From JAHEME01 sp034435035 (GTDB taxonomy: Bacteria; Chloroflexota; Anaerolineae; Aggregatilineales; UBA3940): DNA of 24,688 nucleotides. Shown piece by piece: positions 7,396 through 14,682 of this stretch (its first letter is position 1; the number at the start of each line of letters is the position of its first letter). The stretch is taken from NCBI GenBank assembly GCA_034435035.1, contig DAOTXW010000072.1, positions 1-24,688 of the forward strand, given 5' to 3'. Made by a program: the position numbers and the translations under genes. The notes beneath the pieces were generated by a model. That model did not search any database. It was not told where the DNA came from and saw nothing but the letters and a program-made list of their open reading frames with translations.

Positions 7396-7416
7396 ACACC
7401 CCCTGCCGGTGGGTGT
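7396..7416 (+). terminator. Weak hairpin between receiver gene and alr
   Basis: ACACCC (7396-7401) pairs with GGGTGT (7411-7416) across a 9-nt loop that can pair partly. TTGACTTG follows. It may partially terminate or merely separate the two genes. Confidence 0.3.
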
Positions 7417-7443
7417 TTGACTTGCCCTCTGGAGGCCCGCCCG

Positions 7444-8610
7444 GTGAACCCCGCCGAGTCGCTCACCCCCTGCGCCCTGATCGATCTGGATGCCGTGACC
7501 CACAACGTGAGCGCGATCCGGGAGCACATCGGTCCCGGCGTCGCGATGATGGCGGTCGTCAAGGCCAATGCCTACGGCCATGGGGCGCTGCCGGTCGCCC
7601 GGACGGCGCTGGCGGCGGGCGCGGCGTGGCTGGCGGTGGCGCGGGTGGATGAGGGGGTGCAGCTCCGGCAGGCCGGCCTCCAGGCCCCGATCCTGGTGAT
7701 GGGCTACGCTGCCCCCGCCGAAGCCGGCGCCATCGTCCGCTACGGGCTGACCGCTGCGATCTACACATCGGAGAGCGCCGCCGCCCTCTCGGCGCAGGCG
7801 CAGGCGGCGGGCCGGGTGATGCCCGTGCACCTGAAGATCGACAGCGGCATGGGGCGGGCGGGTCTGCTGCCCGCCGAGGCCGCCGCCTTCGCGGAGGCGC
7901 TGCGCGGCCTGCCCGGCCTTGACCTGGAGGGGGCCTTCACCCACTTCGCCGCCGCCGACTCGGCGGATCCGGCGTTCACGCGCCGCCAGCTGGCCGTCTT
8001 TGAGGACGTGCTGGCGGCTCTCCGCGGCGCCGGCCACGCGATCCGCCTGCGCCATGCCGCCAACAGCGCCGCCGCGCTGGAGCTGCCCGCCGCCCACCTG
8101 GATGCGGTGCGCGTGGGCATCGCCCTGTACGGCCTGCGCCCCTCGCTGGAGGTGCCCCCGGCGGTGGCGCTGCGCCCCGCCCTCTCGCTGATCACCCGCA
8201 TCGCCCGCCTGCGGACTCTGCCCGCCGGGGCCAGCATCGGCTACGGGCGCAGCTACGTCGCCCGCGCCCCGATCGCCGCCGCGCTGACCCCGCTGGGCTA
8301 CGGCGACGGCTATCCGCGGGCGCTCTCCAATGCCGGCGAGATGCTGGTGCGCGGACAGCGGGCGCGGGTGGTGGGCCGCGTCTCCATGGATCAGACCGTG
8401 CTGGACGTGACCCGCATCCCCGGCGCCGCGGAAGGCGACGAAGTCGTCGTGATCGGCGCCCAGGGGGATGACCGGCTGACCGCCGAGGAAGTCGCGGCGG
8501 CGGCGGGGACGATCAACTACGAGATCGTCACGGGCCTGATGCCGCGCCTGCCGCGGGTGTATGTGCAGGGCGGGCGCGTGATCGAAGTCTCCCGGCTGGC
8601 CGAACCCTGA
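7444..8610 (+). CDS. alr: Alanine racemase
   Basis: 388 aa from the GTG at 7444, chosen because GGAGG lies 8 nt upstream and the protein then has normal family length. It is a PLP enzyme converting L-alanine to D-alanine for peptidoglycan. Lys40 in VVKANAYGHG is the PLP-binding lysine, and Tyr286 in LGYGDGYPR is the second catalytic base. Arg223 in VRVGIALYG fits the arginine that contacts the PLP pyridine nitrogen. The N-terminal TIM barrel and C-terminal beta domain are both complete, the latter with GRVSMDQ and the final NYEIVTGLMPRLPRVY. The protein is cytosolic. No terminator is visible after its stop. The regulatory array of the next gene begins within 7 bp. Confidence 0.97.
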   Translation: MNPAESLTPCALIDLDAVTHNVSAIREHIGPGVAMMAVVKANAYGHGALPVARTALAAGAAWLAVARVDEGVQLRQAGLQAPILVMGYAAPAEAGAIVRYGLTAAIYTSESAAALSAQAQAAGRVMPVHLKIDSGMGRAGLLPAEAAAFAEALRGLPGLDLEGAFTHFAAADSADPAFTRRQLAVFEDVLAALRGAGHAIRLRHAANSAAALELPAAHLDAVRVGIALYGLRPSLEVPPAVALRPALSLITRIARLRTLPAGASIGYGRSYVARAPIAAALTPLGYGDGYPRALSNAGEMLVRGQRARVVGRVSMDQTVLDVTRIPGAAEGDEVVVIGAQGDDRLTAEEVAAAAGTINYEIVTGLMPRLPRVYVQGGRVIEVSRLAEP

Positions 8611-8616
8611 TCGGCG

Positions 8617-8693
8617 CTTAAGCCTTCCTTAACTGGATATCCTATCACCCTTAACCCGATCCCCCATCGCGCTTAACCTGCGGCCGGTATGTT
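8617..8693 (+). promoter_or_regulatory. Pho-box-like repeat array and promoter of the metallophosphoesterase gene
   Basis: CTTAAG (8617) and CTTAAC (8628, 8650, 8672) lie at offsets 0, 11, 33 and 55 bp, all on one helical face. The intermediate 11-bp positions (8639, 8661) are degenerate. The last unit ends 10 bp before TATGTT (8688-8693), a plausible -10, with the array occupying the -35 zone. Pho-regulon operators are direct repeats in 11-bp phase just upstream of the -10, and cyanobacterial ones use CTTAACCT. The same unit and spacing recur before pstS and pstC in this window. Confidence 0.75.
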
Positions 8694-8702
8694 CAGCATG
8701 TG

Positions 8703-8725
8703 CGCCTGAGCGGGCTGCTCAGGCG
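8703..8725 (+). other. Hairpin at the 5' end of the metallophosphoesterase mRNA
   Basis: A perfect 9-bp stem (CGCCTGAGC at 8703-8711, GCTCAGGCG at 8717-8725) with a 5-nt loop starts within a few bases of the predicted transcription start (about 8700), before the ribosome site. It may protect the mRNA 5' end. It has no U tract. Confidence 0.4.
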
Positions 8726-8751
8726 ATCTGCGGCATGAAAGGACTGCATGC

Positions 8752-9597
8752 ATGCTGAATATGTCCCGTCCGCTGGCCAGTATGCGGCGCATGATCCGGC
8801 TGCCGGCCCGCCCCGGCCTGGAGGCCCCGGCGTGGCCGCTGGCCCGCCCGCGGGCGTCCCGGCTGGTGCTCACCCGGATCGAGATCGGGCTGCCGGGGCT
8901 GCCCGGCGCGTTTGACGGATACCGGATCGCCCATCTCAGCGATCTGCACTTCGGCCCCGCGCTGGCCCTGAACAATATCCGCCGCGCTCTGGAGATCGCC
9001 CACGAGCTGCACACTGACCTGATGGTCATCACCGGCGACTTTGTGACCAGCCGTCTGGACCAGGACCTGCTGCCCCGGGCGCTGCGCCGGCTGCGCGCCC
9101 GCGACGGCGTGTGGGCGGTGCTGGGCAACCACGATCACGCAACGGATGCGCCGGGCCTGCGGCGCATCCTTCAGGCGCACGGGGTCCGCGAACTGTGCAA
9201 TACAGCGGCCTGCCTCGACCGCGGCGGTCAGGCGTTGTGGCTGGCCGGGGTGGATGATATTCTGGCGCAGCAGCATGATCTGACGGCAGCGCTGGCCGGC
9301 GTGCCCGACGGCGCGACGACAGTGCTGCTGGCCCACGAGCCGGACTTCGCCGATGAGGTGGCGGCGACCGGCCGGGTGGCGCTCCAGCTCTCCGGGCATA
9401 CGCACGGCGGGCTGGTGCGCCTGCCCGACAGCGCGCCGATCCTCCCCGGTCTGCTGCGCATGGCGCGAAAGTATCCGCGTGGATTGTACCGGGTGGGGCA
9501 GATGTCGCTGTTCACCAACACCGGCATCGGCCACGGCTCGATTCCCCGCTTCCACGTCCTGCCCGAAGTGGCCGAGATCACCCTGCGGGCAGCCTGA
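8752..9597 (+). CDS. Calcineurin-like metallophosphoesterase (YkuE-like)
   Basis: 281 aa. All metal and active-site motifs of the family are present in order: Asp64/His66 in HLSDLHFG, Asp96 in ITGDFV, Asn126-His127 in GNHDH, His195 in LAHEPD and His216/His218 in SGHTHGG. This predicts a two-metal phosphomonoesterase or phosphodiesterase. There is no convincing signal peptide, but a basic N-terminal segment (about 1-40) precedes the domain, as in membrane-associated YkuE/LpxH-type members. The ATG at 8752 is supported by AAAGGA about 8 nt upstream. The upstream Pho-box-like array predicts induction in phosphate starvation, fitting a role in recovering phosphate from an organic ester or lipid. 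The substrate is not deducible. Confidence 0.92.
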   Translation: MLNMSRPLASMRRMIRLPARPGLEAPAWPLARPRASRLVLTRIEIGLPGLPGAFDGYRIAHLSDLHFGPALALNNIRRALEIAHELHTDLMVITGDFVTSRLDQDLLPRALRRLRARDGVWAVLGNHDHATDAPGLRRILQAHGVRELCNTAACLDRGGQALWLAGVDDILAQQHDLTAALAGVPDGATTVLLAHEPDFADEVAATGRVALQLSGHTHGGLVRLPDSAPILPGLLRMARKYPRGLYRVGQMSLFTNTGIGHGSIPRFHVLPEVAEITLRAA

Positions 9598-9605
9598 AAA
9601 AGCAC

Positions 9606-9630
9606 GCAGCCCCTCGTTTCGAGGGGCTGC
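9606..9630. terminator. Shared terminator between metallophosphoesterase and cold-shock genes
   Basis: An 11-bp perfect stem (9606-9616 with 9620-9630) has a TTT loop. On the minus strand it is followed by a TTTTT run 5 nt later, so it best serves the cold-shock gene. On the plus strand it follows the metallophosphoesterase stop by 8 bp but lacks a U tract. Confidence 0.75.
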
Positions 9631-9653
9631 GCCGGACGGCCAGTCTATTCAGT

Positions 9654-9890
9654 TCAGTTCAGGCTGTTCCCGCCATCCAGGCAGATGACGGCGGTCGCCT
9701 GCGGGCCTTTGGGCGAGTCCTCGATGGCGAACTCCACCCGCTGCCCCTCATCGAGGTTGCGGAATCCCTCGCCGACGATGGCCGAAAAGTGGACGAACAC
9801 ATCCTTCTCGGCGCTGCCGTCGGGCCCGATGAACCCGTACCCCTTGCGGCGACTGAACCACTTCACAGTCCCGGTCAGTCTTTCCTGCAT
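9654..9890 (-). CDS. Cold-shock domain protein (CspA family)
   Basis: 78 aa from the ATG at 9890, with AAGGAGG 9 nt upstream. Residues 5-70 form a complete cold-shock OB fold: GTVKWFS at the start, RNP1-like KGYGFI (16-21) and RNP2-like VFVHFSAI (31-38). It should bind single-stranded RNA or DNA and act as an RNA chaperone in the cytoplasm. It ends with a short non-conserved tail (CLDGGNSLN). The promoter lies about 110 bp upstream, leaving a leader of about 107 nt. Long structured leaders are typical of cold-regulated csp genes, but cold induction is not shown here. Confidence 0.95.
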   Translation of the reverse strand: MQERLTGTVKWFSRRKGYGFIGPDGSAEKDVFVHFSAIVGEGFRNLDEGQRVEFAIEDSPKGPQATAVICLDGGNSLN

Positions 9891-10003
9891 TGTTTGACGC
9901 CTCCTTTTCCTCAGCACGGCAGGGGATCGGGGAGGAAGCAAAGCGCGCAGAGCCGTCCGGCCCTGCGGCACGCTCCCGGTCCTTGATCGCCTGCAGCGCA
10001 GAG

Positions 10004-10032
10004 ACCATACCATATCCGCCCCGGAGTGTCAA
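10004..10032 (-). promoter_or_regulatory. Promoter of the cold-shock gene
   Basis: Minus-strand TTGACA (10027-10032), a 17-bp spacer and TATGGT (10004-10009) give a strong promoter. The start of transcription should be near 9997. I see no gene in the 193 bp between the cold-shock start (9890) and the DUF2723 stop (10084). The interval holds this promoter and the leader. Confidence 0.75.
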
Positions 10033-10083
10033 CGGGGGGCACGCAAGGCGCTCCGGAGGGCGATAGGGGGGCCGGGGAGGCCG

Positions 10084-12894
10084 CTAATCGTCCGGCCACG
10101 CCCCGATCGGCACCGCGATGCCCTGTGCCGCCAGTTCGTGATCCAGAATCGTCAGGGCCTGCCCGGTGAAGTGATCGTAGGCCAGCATCTCGGCGCGGGC
10201 AGCCGGCGCAGCGGCGTCAGGCGGGGCCGCCAGCCGGTGACGATCCGCCACCGGCCAGCCCCACAGCCATTTGAGCGTCGGCAGCGCCCCGGCTGCCGGG
10301 ACGTGATCCGACCCGACCCGCCAGCCGTATCCCTCGCCGATCAGATCGATCTTGATGATCGTATCGGCGGTCAGCGGGCGGGCGGCCAGCAGGCGCAGAT
10401 CGACGCGCACCGCGCCGCCGGGGGCGGGGCGGCCCGCCGGATCGATCCCGGCGCGGCTCAGCGCCATCTGCCCGCCCAGCGCCACATACCGCTCCCCCGG
10501 ATCGGGCGGCGGCAGGCGCAGCGATGCGTCCAGCGGGACGCCCCACGGCCCCAGCCGGGGCGCGCTCAGGGCGGCCGTCTGCGGCCCTGGCGCGGTGATC
10601 GGCAGGCGGTCGGTGCGCGGCGTCCCCTGCGCGTCGATCCGGTGCACGTAGGACAGCCGCGCCGCCTCCGTATCGGCCCCGGTAATGCGCGATCCATCGC
10701 TCAGAAAGACCCGCAGCGGGTGAGCGGTCGGCGCGGGCCAGCGGGCAGGCGCGACGGTCACCTCACTCAGCGCGGCGAAATCGAAGCGCCCGGCGGCGCT
10801 CAGCGGCTCCGGCGAGCCGTCGGCGGCGCGGGTGTAAGCCGAGGCCAGCACCCGGTACGTGTCCTCCGGGCTGGGCGAGCCGTAAGGCGGCATCCCGATC
10901 ACGTGCCGCGTGATGACGACCTCGCCGGGCCGCATCCGGGCGGTGGGCAGCGCCACGTCCTGATTGGAGATCGACAGGGCGGGGTTGATCAGCCGCACCG
11001 AACCGACGACCTCCTCCGGCAGAGGCTGCTCCAGCCGCCAGGCCACGCGCACCTCGAACACGTCGCCCACGGCGGGCTGCCCGACGATCCGGTAGCCCAG
11101 CACCGTCAGCCCGCGGTCGAAGCGGTACGGGGCGGGCAGCGCGGTGAAGCCCGCTGGCAGATCGCGCCGCGGCCTTTGCGCCACTTGCCAGCCGCCCTCA
11201 ACCGGTTCGTAGAAGTAGGGCGCGGACTCAAACTCGGCGGGGTAGAAGCTGGTGATCAGCACCGGGCGCCGGGGCAGCGCCTCGCCGATCCGGCGCAGCC
11301 AGGTGCGGGCCAGCGGCTCCGCGCCGTCCGGGTAGACGTAGATCACGGCCACATCGGGCCGCTGCCCTTCGATCCACTGGAGCGCCAGCAGCGGGGTGGC
11401 GCGGTGCCACGAGGCCAGGATGGCGGCGCCCGGCGGGGCGCCCCCCAGCAGCGCCTCCGCCTCAGCCCGCGTCGAGTCGTCGCGGGCCAGCCAGACGAAG
11501 CTCGGCCACTGGGCCGCGCCGTGGACCAGCGCGGCGGTGATCAGCAGGGCGGGCAGGGTCAGCCGGAGGGGCCGCGGCAGCCCGCCGATCCCGGCGCCGG
11601 CGGCGATCGCCAGCAGGACATAGGCCGGGATCAGGTATTCGACTGTCTGCGGGGCACGGTAGGTCATGGTGACGGCGCTGTGCAGCAGGGCCGCGCCGGC
11701 CAGCATCAGCAGCGCCCGCCAGCCGCGCCGGCCAGCCAGCCCGGCGATCCCGGCCGCCAGCGCCAGCAGGATCGGCAGGCCCCACTCCAGCCGCAGGATG
11801 TCCAGCCAGGTGCGCGCCCGGTCGGCCAGCTCCACCGGCGTGCGGAAGGCGAGCAGGTCGCCGGCGAAGCCCCGCGCCAGGACGTGATTCCAGAAGCCGC
11901 GCCAGGTGGCGATGTCGGCCGGGGCCAGCGGGGCGCCCATCGCGCCGCGCAGCGGCAGGTACAGCCAGGGCAGGAAGCCCAGCGCCAGCGCCGCCAGCGG
12001 GATCGGCCAGCGGCGCGGCGCGGCGATCAGCGTCCGGTCGGTCAGCAGCAGGTACAGGCCGAAGAACGGCGCGGCGAACGCCAGCGAAGGATGGTGCGCC
12101 GCGCCCAGCCCCAGGGCCAGCGCGAACCCGGCCAGCCGCGGCTCCACCCGCCGGGAGCGATCCGGCGGGGCGGCCCGCAGGCTCAGGCGCTCGACGCACA
12201 GCGCGGTGAACAGGGCCATCAGCGGGCGGATGCTCGCCTGCGTGGCGGTGGCCCAGACGCTGGCCGCCGCCGCCAGAGACGCTGCCGCCGCCAGCCCGCC
12301 CCAGCCGCCGCCGCCCAGCCGCCGCGCGGCTCGCCCGGCCAGCATCACCGCCAGGGCCATCGCCACCGCCGAGAACCGGTTGACCCCGCGGGCCGGGTCG
12401 GCGGGGGTCAGGTGAGTGAACAGCCAGCCGAGCAGCGTGTACAGGGGGTAGCCCGGCGGGTGCGCGATGCCCAGCCGCGCCGCCGCCAGCTGGAACTCGC
12501 CGGCGTCGGCGGGCAGCAGACCCGGCGCACCGGTGACCCAGTACAGGGCCAGCGCGGCCAGAAAGACCACGCCGTCGGCCAGCCGGGGCGGGGGGGACGG
12601 CCAGCGCCGCCCGGCCTCCGCCAGCGCCGCCGCCGCGCCGACCCAGACGGCGGCCAGCGGATCGTAAAACGGGTACAGGATGTAGCCCCACAGGATCAGA
12701 GAGGGCCACGGGAGGGCCGGCCCCCGGGCGATCATGGCGGCCCCCAGCGCCAGCCCGGCGATCCCGCCGGCCAGCGATCCGGCGGGCCAGGCGATCTGCC
12801 CTCCGGCCTCGGCCAGGGCGCGGCTCAGGAACAGGACCGGCGCGAGCGCGGCCAGCCGCTCGGGCCAGCTCATGCGGGCGATGCGTGTCAGCAT
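10084..12894 (-). CDS. DUF2723-type membrane protein (putative GT-C mannosyltransferase-like)
   Basis: 936 aa. After an N-terminal hydrophobic stretch (about 12-95) comes the DUF2723 signature: LLPADAGEFQLAAARLGIAH then PPGYPLY (about 127-152) and N172-RFSA. Asp130 and Glu133 are candidate catalytic acidic residues in the first outer loop. Repeated hydrophobic helices continue to about residue 480. The remainder is soluble, with several beta-rich segments, and probably lies outside the membrane. The family includes human TMEM260, a protein O-mannosyltransferase, and many bacterial members thought to transfer sugars from lipid donors. The bacterial substrate is unknown. The start at 12894 has a weak ribosome site, and ATG at residue 8 is an alternative. 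It follows the archaemetzincin-like gene on the same strand after a hairpin. Confidence 0.82.
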   Translation of the reverse strand: MLTRIARMSWPERLAALAPVLFLSRALAEAGGQIAWPAGSLAGGIAGLALGAAMIARGPALPWPSLILWGYILYPFYDPLAAVWVGAAAALAEAGRRWPSPPPRLADGVVFLAALALYWVTGAPGLLPADAGEFQLAAARLGIAHPPGYPLYTLLGWLFTHLTPADPARGVNRFSAVAMALAVMLAGRAARRLGGGGWGGLAAAASLAAAASVWATATQASIRPLMALFTALCVERLSLRAAPPDRSRRVEPRLAGFALALGLGAAHHPSLAFAAPFFGLYLLLTDRTLIAAPRRWPIPLAALALGFLPWLYLPLRGAMGAPLAPADIATWRGFWNHVLARGFAGDLLAFRTPVELADRARTWLDILRLEWGLPILLALAAGIAGLAGRRGWRALLMLAGAALLHSAVTMTYRAPQTVEYLIPAYVLLAIAAGAGIGGLPRPLRLTLPALLITAALVHGAAQWPSFVWLARDDSTRAEAEALLGGAPPGAAILASWHRATPLLALQWIEGQRPDVAVIYVYPDGAEPLARTWLRRIGEALPRRPVLITSFYPAEFESAPYFYEPVEGGWQVAQRPRRDLPAGFTALPAPYRFDRGLTVLGYRIVGQPAVGDVFEVRVAWRLEQPLPEEVVGSVRLINPALSISNQDVALPTARMRPGEVVITRHVIGMPPYGSPSPEDTYRVLASAYTRAADGSPEPLSAAGRFDFAALSEVTVAPARWPAPTAHPLRVFLSDGSRITGADTEAARLSYVHRIDAQGTPRTDRLPITAPGPQTAALSAPRLGPWGVPLDASLRLPPPDPGERYVALGGQMALSRAGIDPAGRPAPGGAVRVDLRLLAARPLTADTIIKIDLIGEGYGWRVGSDHVPAAGALPTLKWLWGWPVADRHRLAAPPDAAAPAARAEMLAYDHFTGQALTILDHELAAQGIAVPIGAWPDD

Positions 12895-12907
12895 GGCAGA
12901 AGCATAA

Positions 12908-12940
12908 CCCCGATGCGCTCAACCGGAAAGCGCACCGGGG
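12908..12940 (-). terminator. Stem-loop after the archaemetzincin-like gene
   Basis: CCCCG-A-TGCGCT (12908-12919) pairs with AGCGCA-C-CGGGG (12929-12940), giving 11 pairs with one A-C mismatch and a 9-nt loop. On the minus strand TTATGCTT follows. It lies between the archaemetzincin-like stop and the start codon of the DUF2723 gene, and may end or attenuate transcription. Confidence 0.5.
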
Positions 12941-12982
12941 CAGAAAGGCGGCCCGCCCGGAGGCGTGAAATCGGCCCCGCGG

Positions 12983-13711
12983 CTAATTCAGGCCAAAGTG
13001 CAGGCCGGCGATCTGGCTGGCCAGGTCCTTCTGGCACGGATCGCAGTACAGTTCGCCGCTGGCCAGCTCCTCCTGCGCGTAGATTAGCGCCTGCTCCGGC
13101 GTGCCGGTCACGCGCAGGGCGCAGATGTTCTGGCAGTACGTCTGCCCCCGATGCAGCAGCGTGCCGGGGCGCCCGCGGCGCGGCGCGTCCACCAGCGATC
13201 CGAAGACATGGGCCACCATGTGGCGCAGCGCCAGCCGGCGCAGCTCCGGGCTTTCGATGCCGGCGAAAGCGTGCGTGGAGATCAGCGCCAGCAGGCCGCG
13301 GCGCGTCATGCCCAGGGCGTTGGGGGTAGCCGCCGGGCGCCCCGCGCCGCCGCCGACATCGTCCAGCAGAGTCAACTCGGTCATGGCCAGATCGAAGTGC
13401 GGGCTGGTGGCCTGCCACGGCTCCTGGATGACCGTCTCCAGATAGCGGGAGCCGATCAGCTGGCCCGTGCCGGGGTCGAGGCTCTGCCGGACGTACCAGG
13501 TGACATTGGCATAGGGCGCCTGCGCGGGCAGGTTGGGGATCGCCCATGAGCCGAAGATGCGCACCACCGGCAGCGGGTCGAACTGGCCGGGGCGCTCCCC
13601 GAACTGGCGCCGCAGCAGCGCGTAGATGTCCTCCACGGCGCGGATCATCACCTGAGCGTCATCCTCTGAGACGCCTGGCGTCCAGCTCATGGAAATGAAG
13701 GTTCGCTGCAT
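12983..13711 (-). CDS. Archaemetzincin-like protein with degenerate active site
   Basis: 242 aa from the ATG at 13711, with AAGGAGG 7 nt upstream. The order of elements resembles archaemetzincins (M54): a central strand region (FDLAMTELTLLDD, about 106-118), a Ser-Thr-His segment (LALISTHAF, 141-149), an arginine-rich helix leading to the metal motif, and two Cys pairs. The active-site motif reads H164-M-V-A-H168-V-F-G171 instead of HExxHxxG, so the catalytic Glu is replaced by Met. The third His ligand region (SLVDAP) also lacks a His. The structural zinc site appears kept, with C193-x3-C197 and C223-x2-C226 (YCDPCQKDL). I infer a family member that has lost peptidase activity. The assignment rests on motif order only and could be wrong. 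Confidence 0.65.
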   Translation of the reverse strand: MQRTFISMSWTPGVSEDDAQVMIRAVEDIYALLRRQFGERPGQFDPLPVVRIFGSWAIPNLPAQAPYANVTWYVRQSLDPGTGQLIGSRYLETVIQEPWQATSPHFDLAMTELTLLDDVGGGAGRPAATPNALGMTRRGLLALISTHAFAGIESPELRRLALRHMVAHVFGSLVDAPRRGRPGTLLHRGQTYCQNICALRVTGTPEQALIYAQEELASGELYCDPCQKDLASQIAGLHFGLN

Positions 13712-13742
13712 GGCGCATCCTCCTTCTCTTTTCAGTCTATCA

Positions 13743-13824
13743 CGTCCGGCAGGGGGGCCGCAATCAGCGCCGGACGCGGCAGGGGCGCGGCGCGATGCGC
13801 CGGGCCTCACCGCCGCGCCCCTGC
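13743..13824. other. Two tandem hairpins in the intergenic region
   Basis: An 8-bp stem (13743-13750 with 13769-13776) is followed by a 14-bp perfect stem (13779-13792 with 13811-13824), each with an 18-nt loop. They fill the 145 bp between the archaemetzincin-like gene and the stop of the upstream NWW-repeat gene on the minus strand. A terminator role is plausible, but there is no U tract. Confidence 0.45.
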
Positions 13825-13856
13825 GGGCCGTCGATTCCCTGCCGTGCGGCGCGGGT

Positions 13857-14561
13857 CTACTCCGGCGGGCGGTCGGCCTCCGGGCCGGTGCGGGGGCGCT
13901 CAGGGCGCACTGGCCCGCCGCCGAAGAACTGCCGCGCGATCAGCAGCAGCCCGCCGGCGATCAGCACCACCGGCACCACCACCTGAAAGACCCCCGATCC
14001 CATGAAGAAGCCGAAGCCAATCAGCGACATGATGCCGCCGGGGATCAGCGCCCACCAGTTGCGCGGGTTGCGCAGGTAGACGAACAGGAACGGCGCGGCG
14101 ATGGCGAACATGATGTAGGCCGGGATCAGCAGGTCGTTCAGCACCCGCAGGCCGATCAGCCCGATCATCGTGCCGATGGCGGCCATGACATAGGCCGGGA
14201 TGAGCGCCCACCAGTTCTCGGTGTTGCGCACATAGACGACCAGAAACGGCAGGCCGATCGCGTACAGCACATAGCTGGCGATCCACTCGCCGCGCAGCAG
14301 GTTGAGGGTGGCGATCACGATCAGGCCGGCCACCGCCCACAGCACATAGGCGGGGATCTGCAGCCACCAGTTATTCCGGTCGCTCAGAAAGACGCCGTAG
14401 ACCAGCACGCCGGCCAGCGCCAGCGCGGCGGCCCACATCAGGCCGCTGACCCACGGCACGAAGTTGTCCAGCAGGGTGAAAAGGCCCAGGAGGATGAGAA
14501 GTCCCCCGACAATGGCTGCCGGGCGGGCGCTCAGGCTGCGCGGGCCGGGTGTGGATTCCAT
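13857..14561 (-). CDS. Uncharacterised membrane protein with three NWW repeats
   Basis: 234 aa from the ATG at 14561, chosen because AAAGGAG lies 8 nt upstream; the frame extends further but has no ribosome site. About eight hydrophobic helices are seen. A soluble motif N-W-W-x-x-IP recurs with exact 52-residue spacing: Trp65-66, Trp117-118 and Trp169-170. In each repeat a short charged loop leads into NWW and IP, then a two-helix unit, so the protein looks like a triplicated helical hairpin. Residues 12-30 resemble the first helix of LiaF/DUF5668-type envelope proteins, but I cannot name the family. The C-terminal 20 residues are charged and probably cytosolic. It starts 121 bp after the importer ATPase gene on the same strand. 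The gap holds its ribosome site and no clear promoter. Confidence 0.8.
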   Translation of the reverse strand: MESTPGPRSLSARPAAIVGGLLILLGLFTLLDNFVPWVSGLMWAAALALAGVLVYGVFLSDRNNWWLQIPAYVLWAVAGLIVIATLNLLRGEWIASYVLYAIGLPFLVVYVRNTENWWALIPAYVMAAIGTMIGLIGLRVLNDLLIPAYIMFAIAAPFLFVYLRNPRNWWALIPGGIMSLIGFGFFMGSGVFQVVVPVVLIAGGLLLIARQFFGGGPVRPERPRTGPEADRPPE

Positions 14562-14682
14562 AAGAAGGCTCCTTTGCAGGTGGTTGGCGTGTATTCTGGA
14601 ATCCCTGTACGCGCCGGGGGCGCGGCGGTTGCGCGGCGGGGGATTTTCCTCAGCGGGCGGCAGCACCCTTCGGGCGGCGCCC

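Noticed and set aside
10138..13329. Very long open frame on the plus strand opposite the DUF2723 gene
   Set aside because: It is rich in Arg, Gln, Gly and Pro, has no domain or membrane pattern, and mirrors the codon bias of the real minus-strand genes. It is a GC-rich antisense shadow. The same applies to long antisense frames around 3245-4414, 4658-5599, 5644-6717 and 11462-12922.
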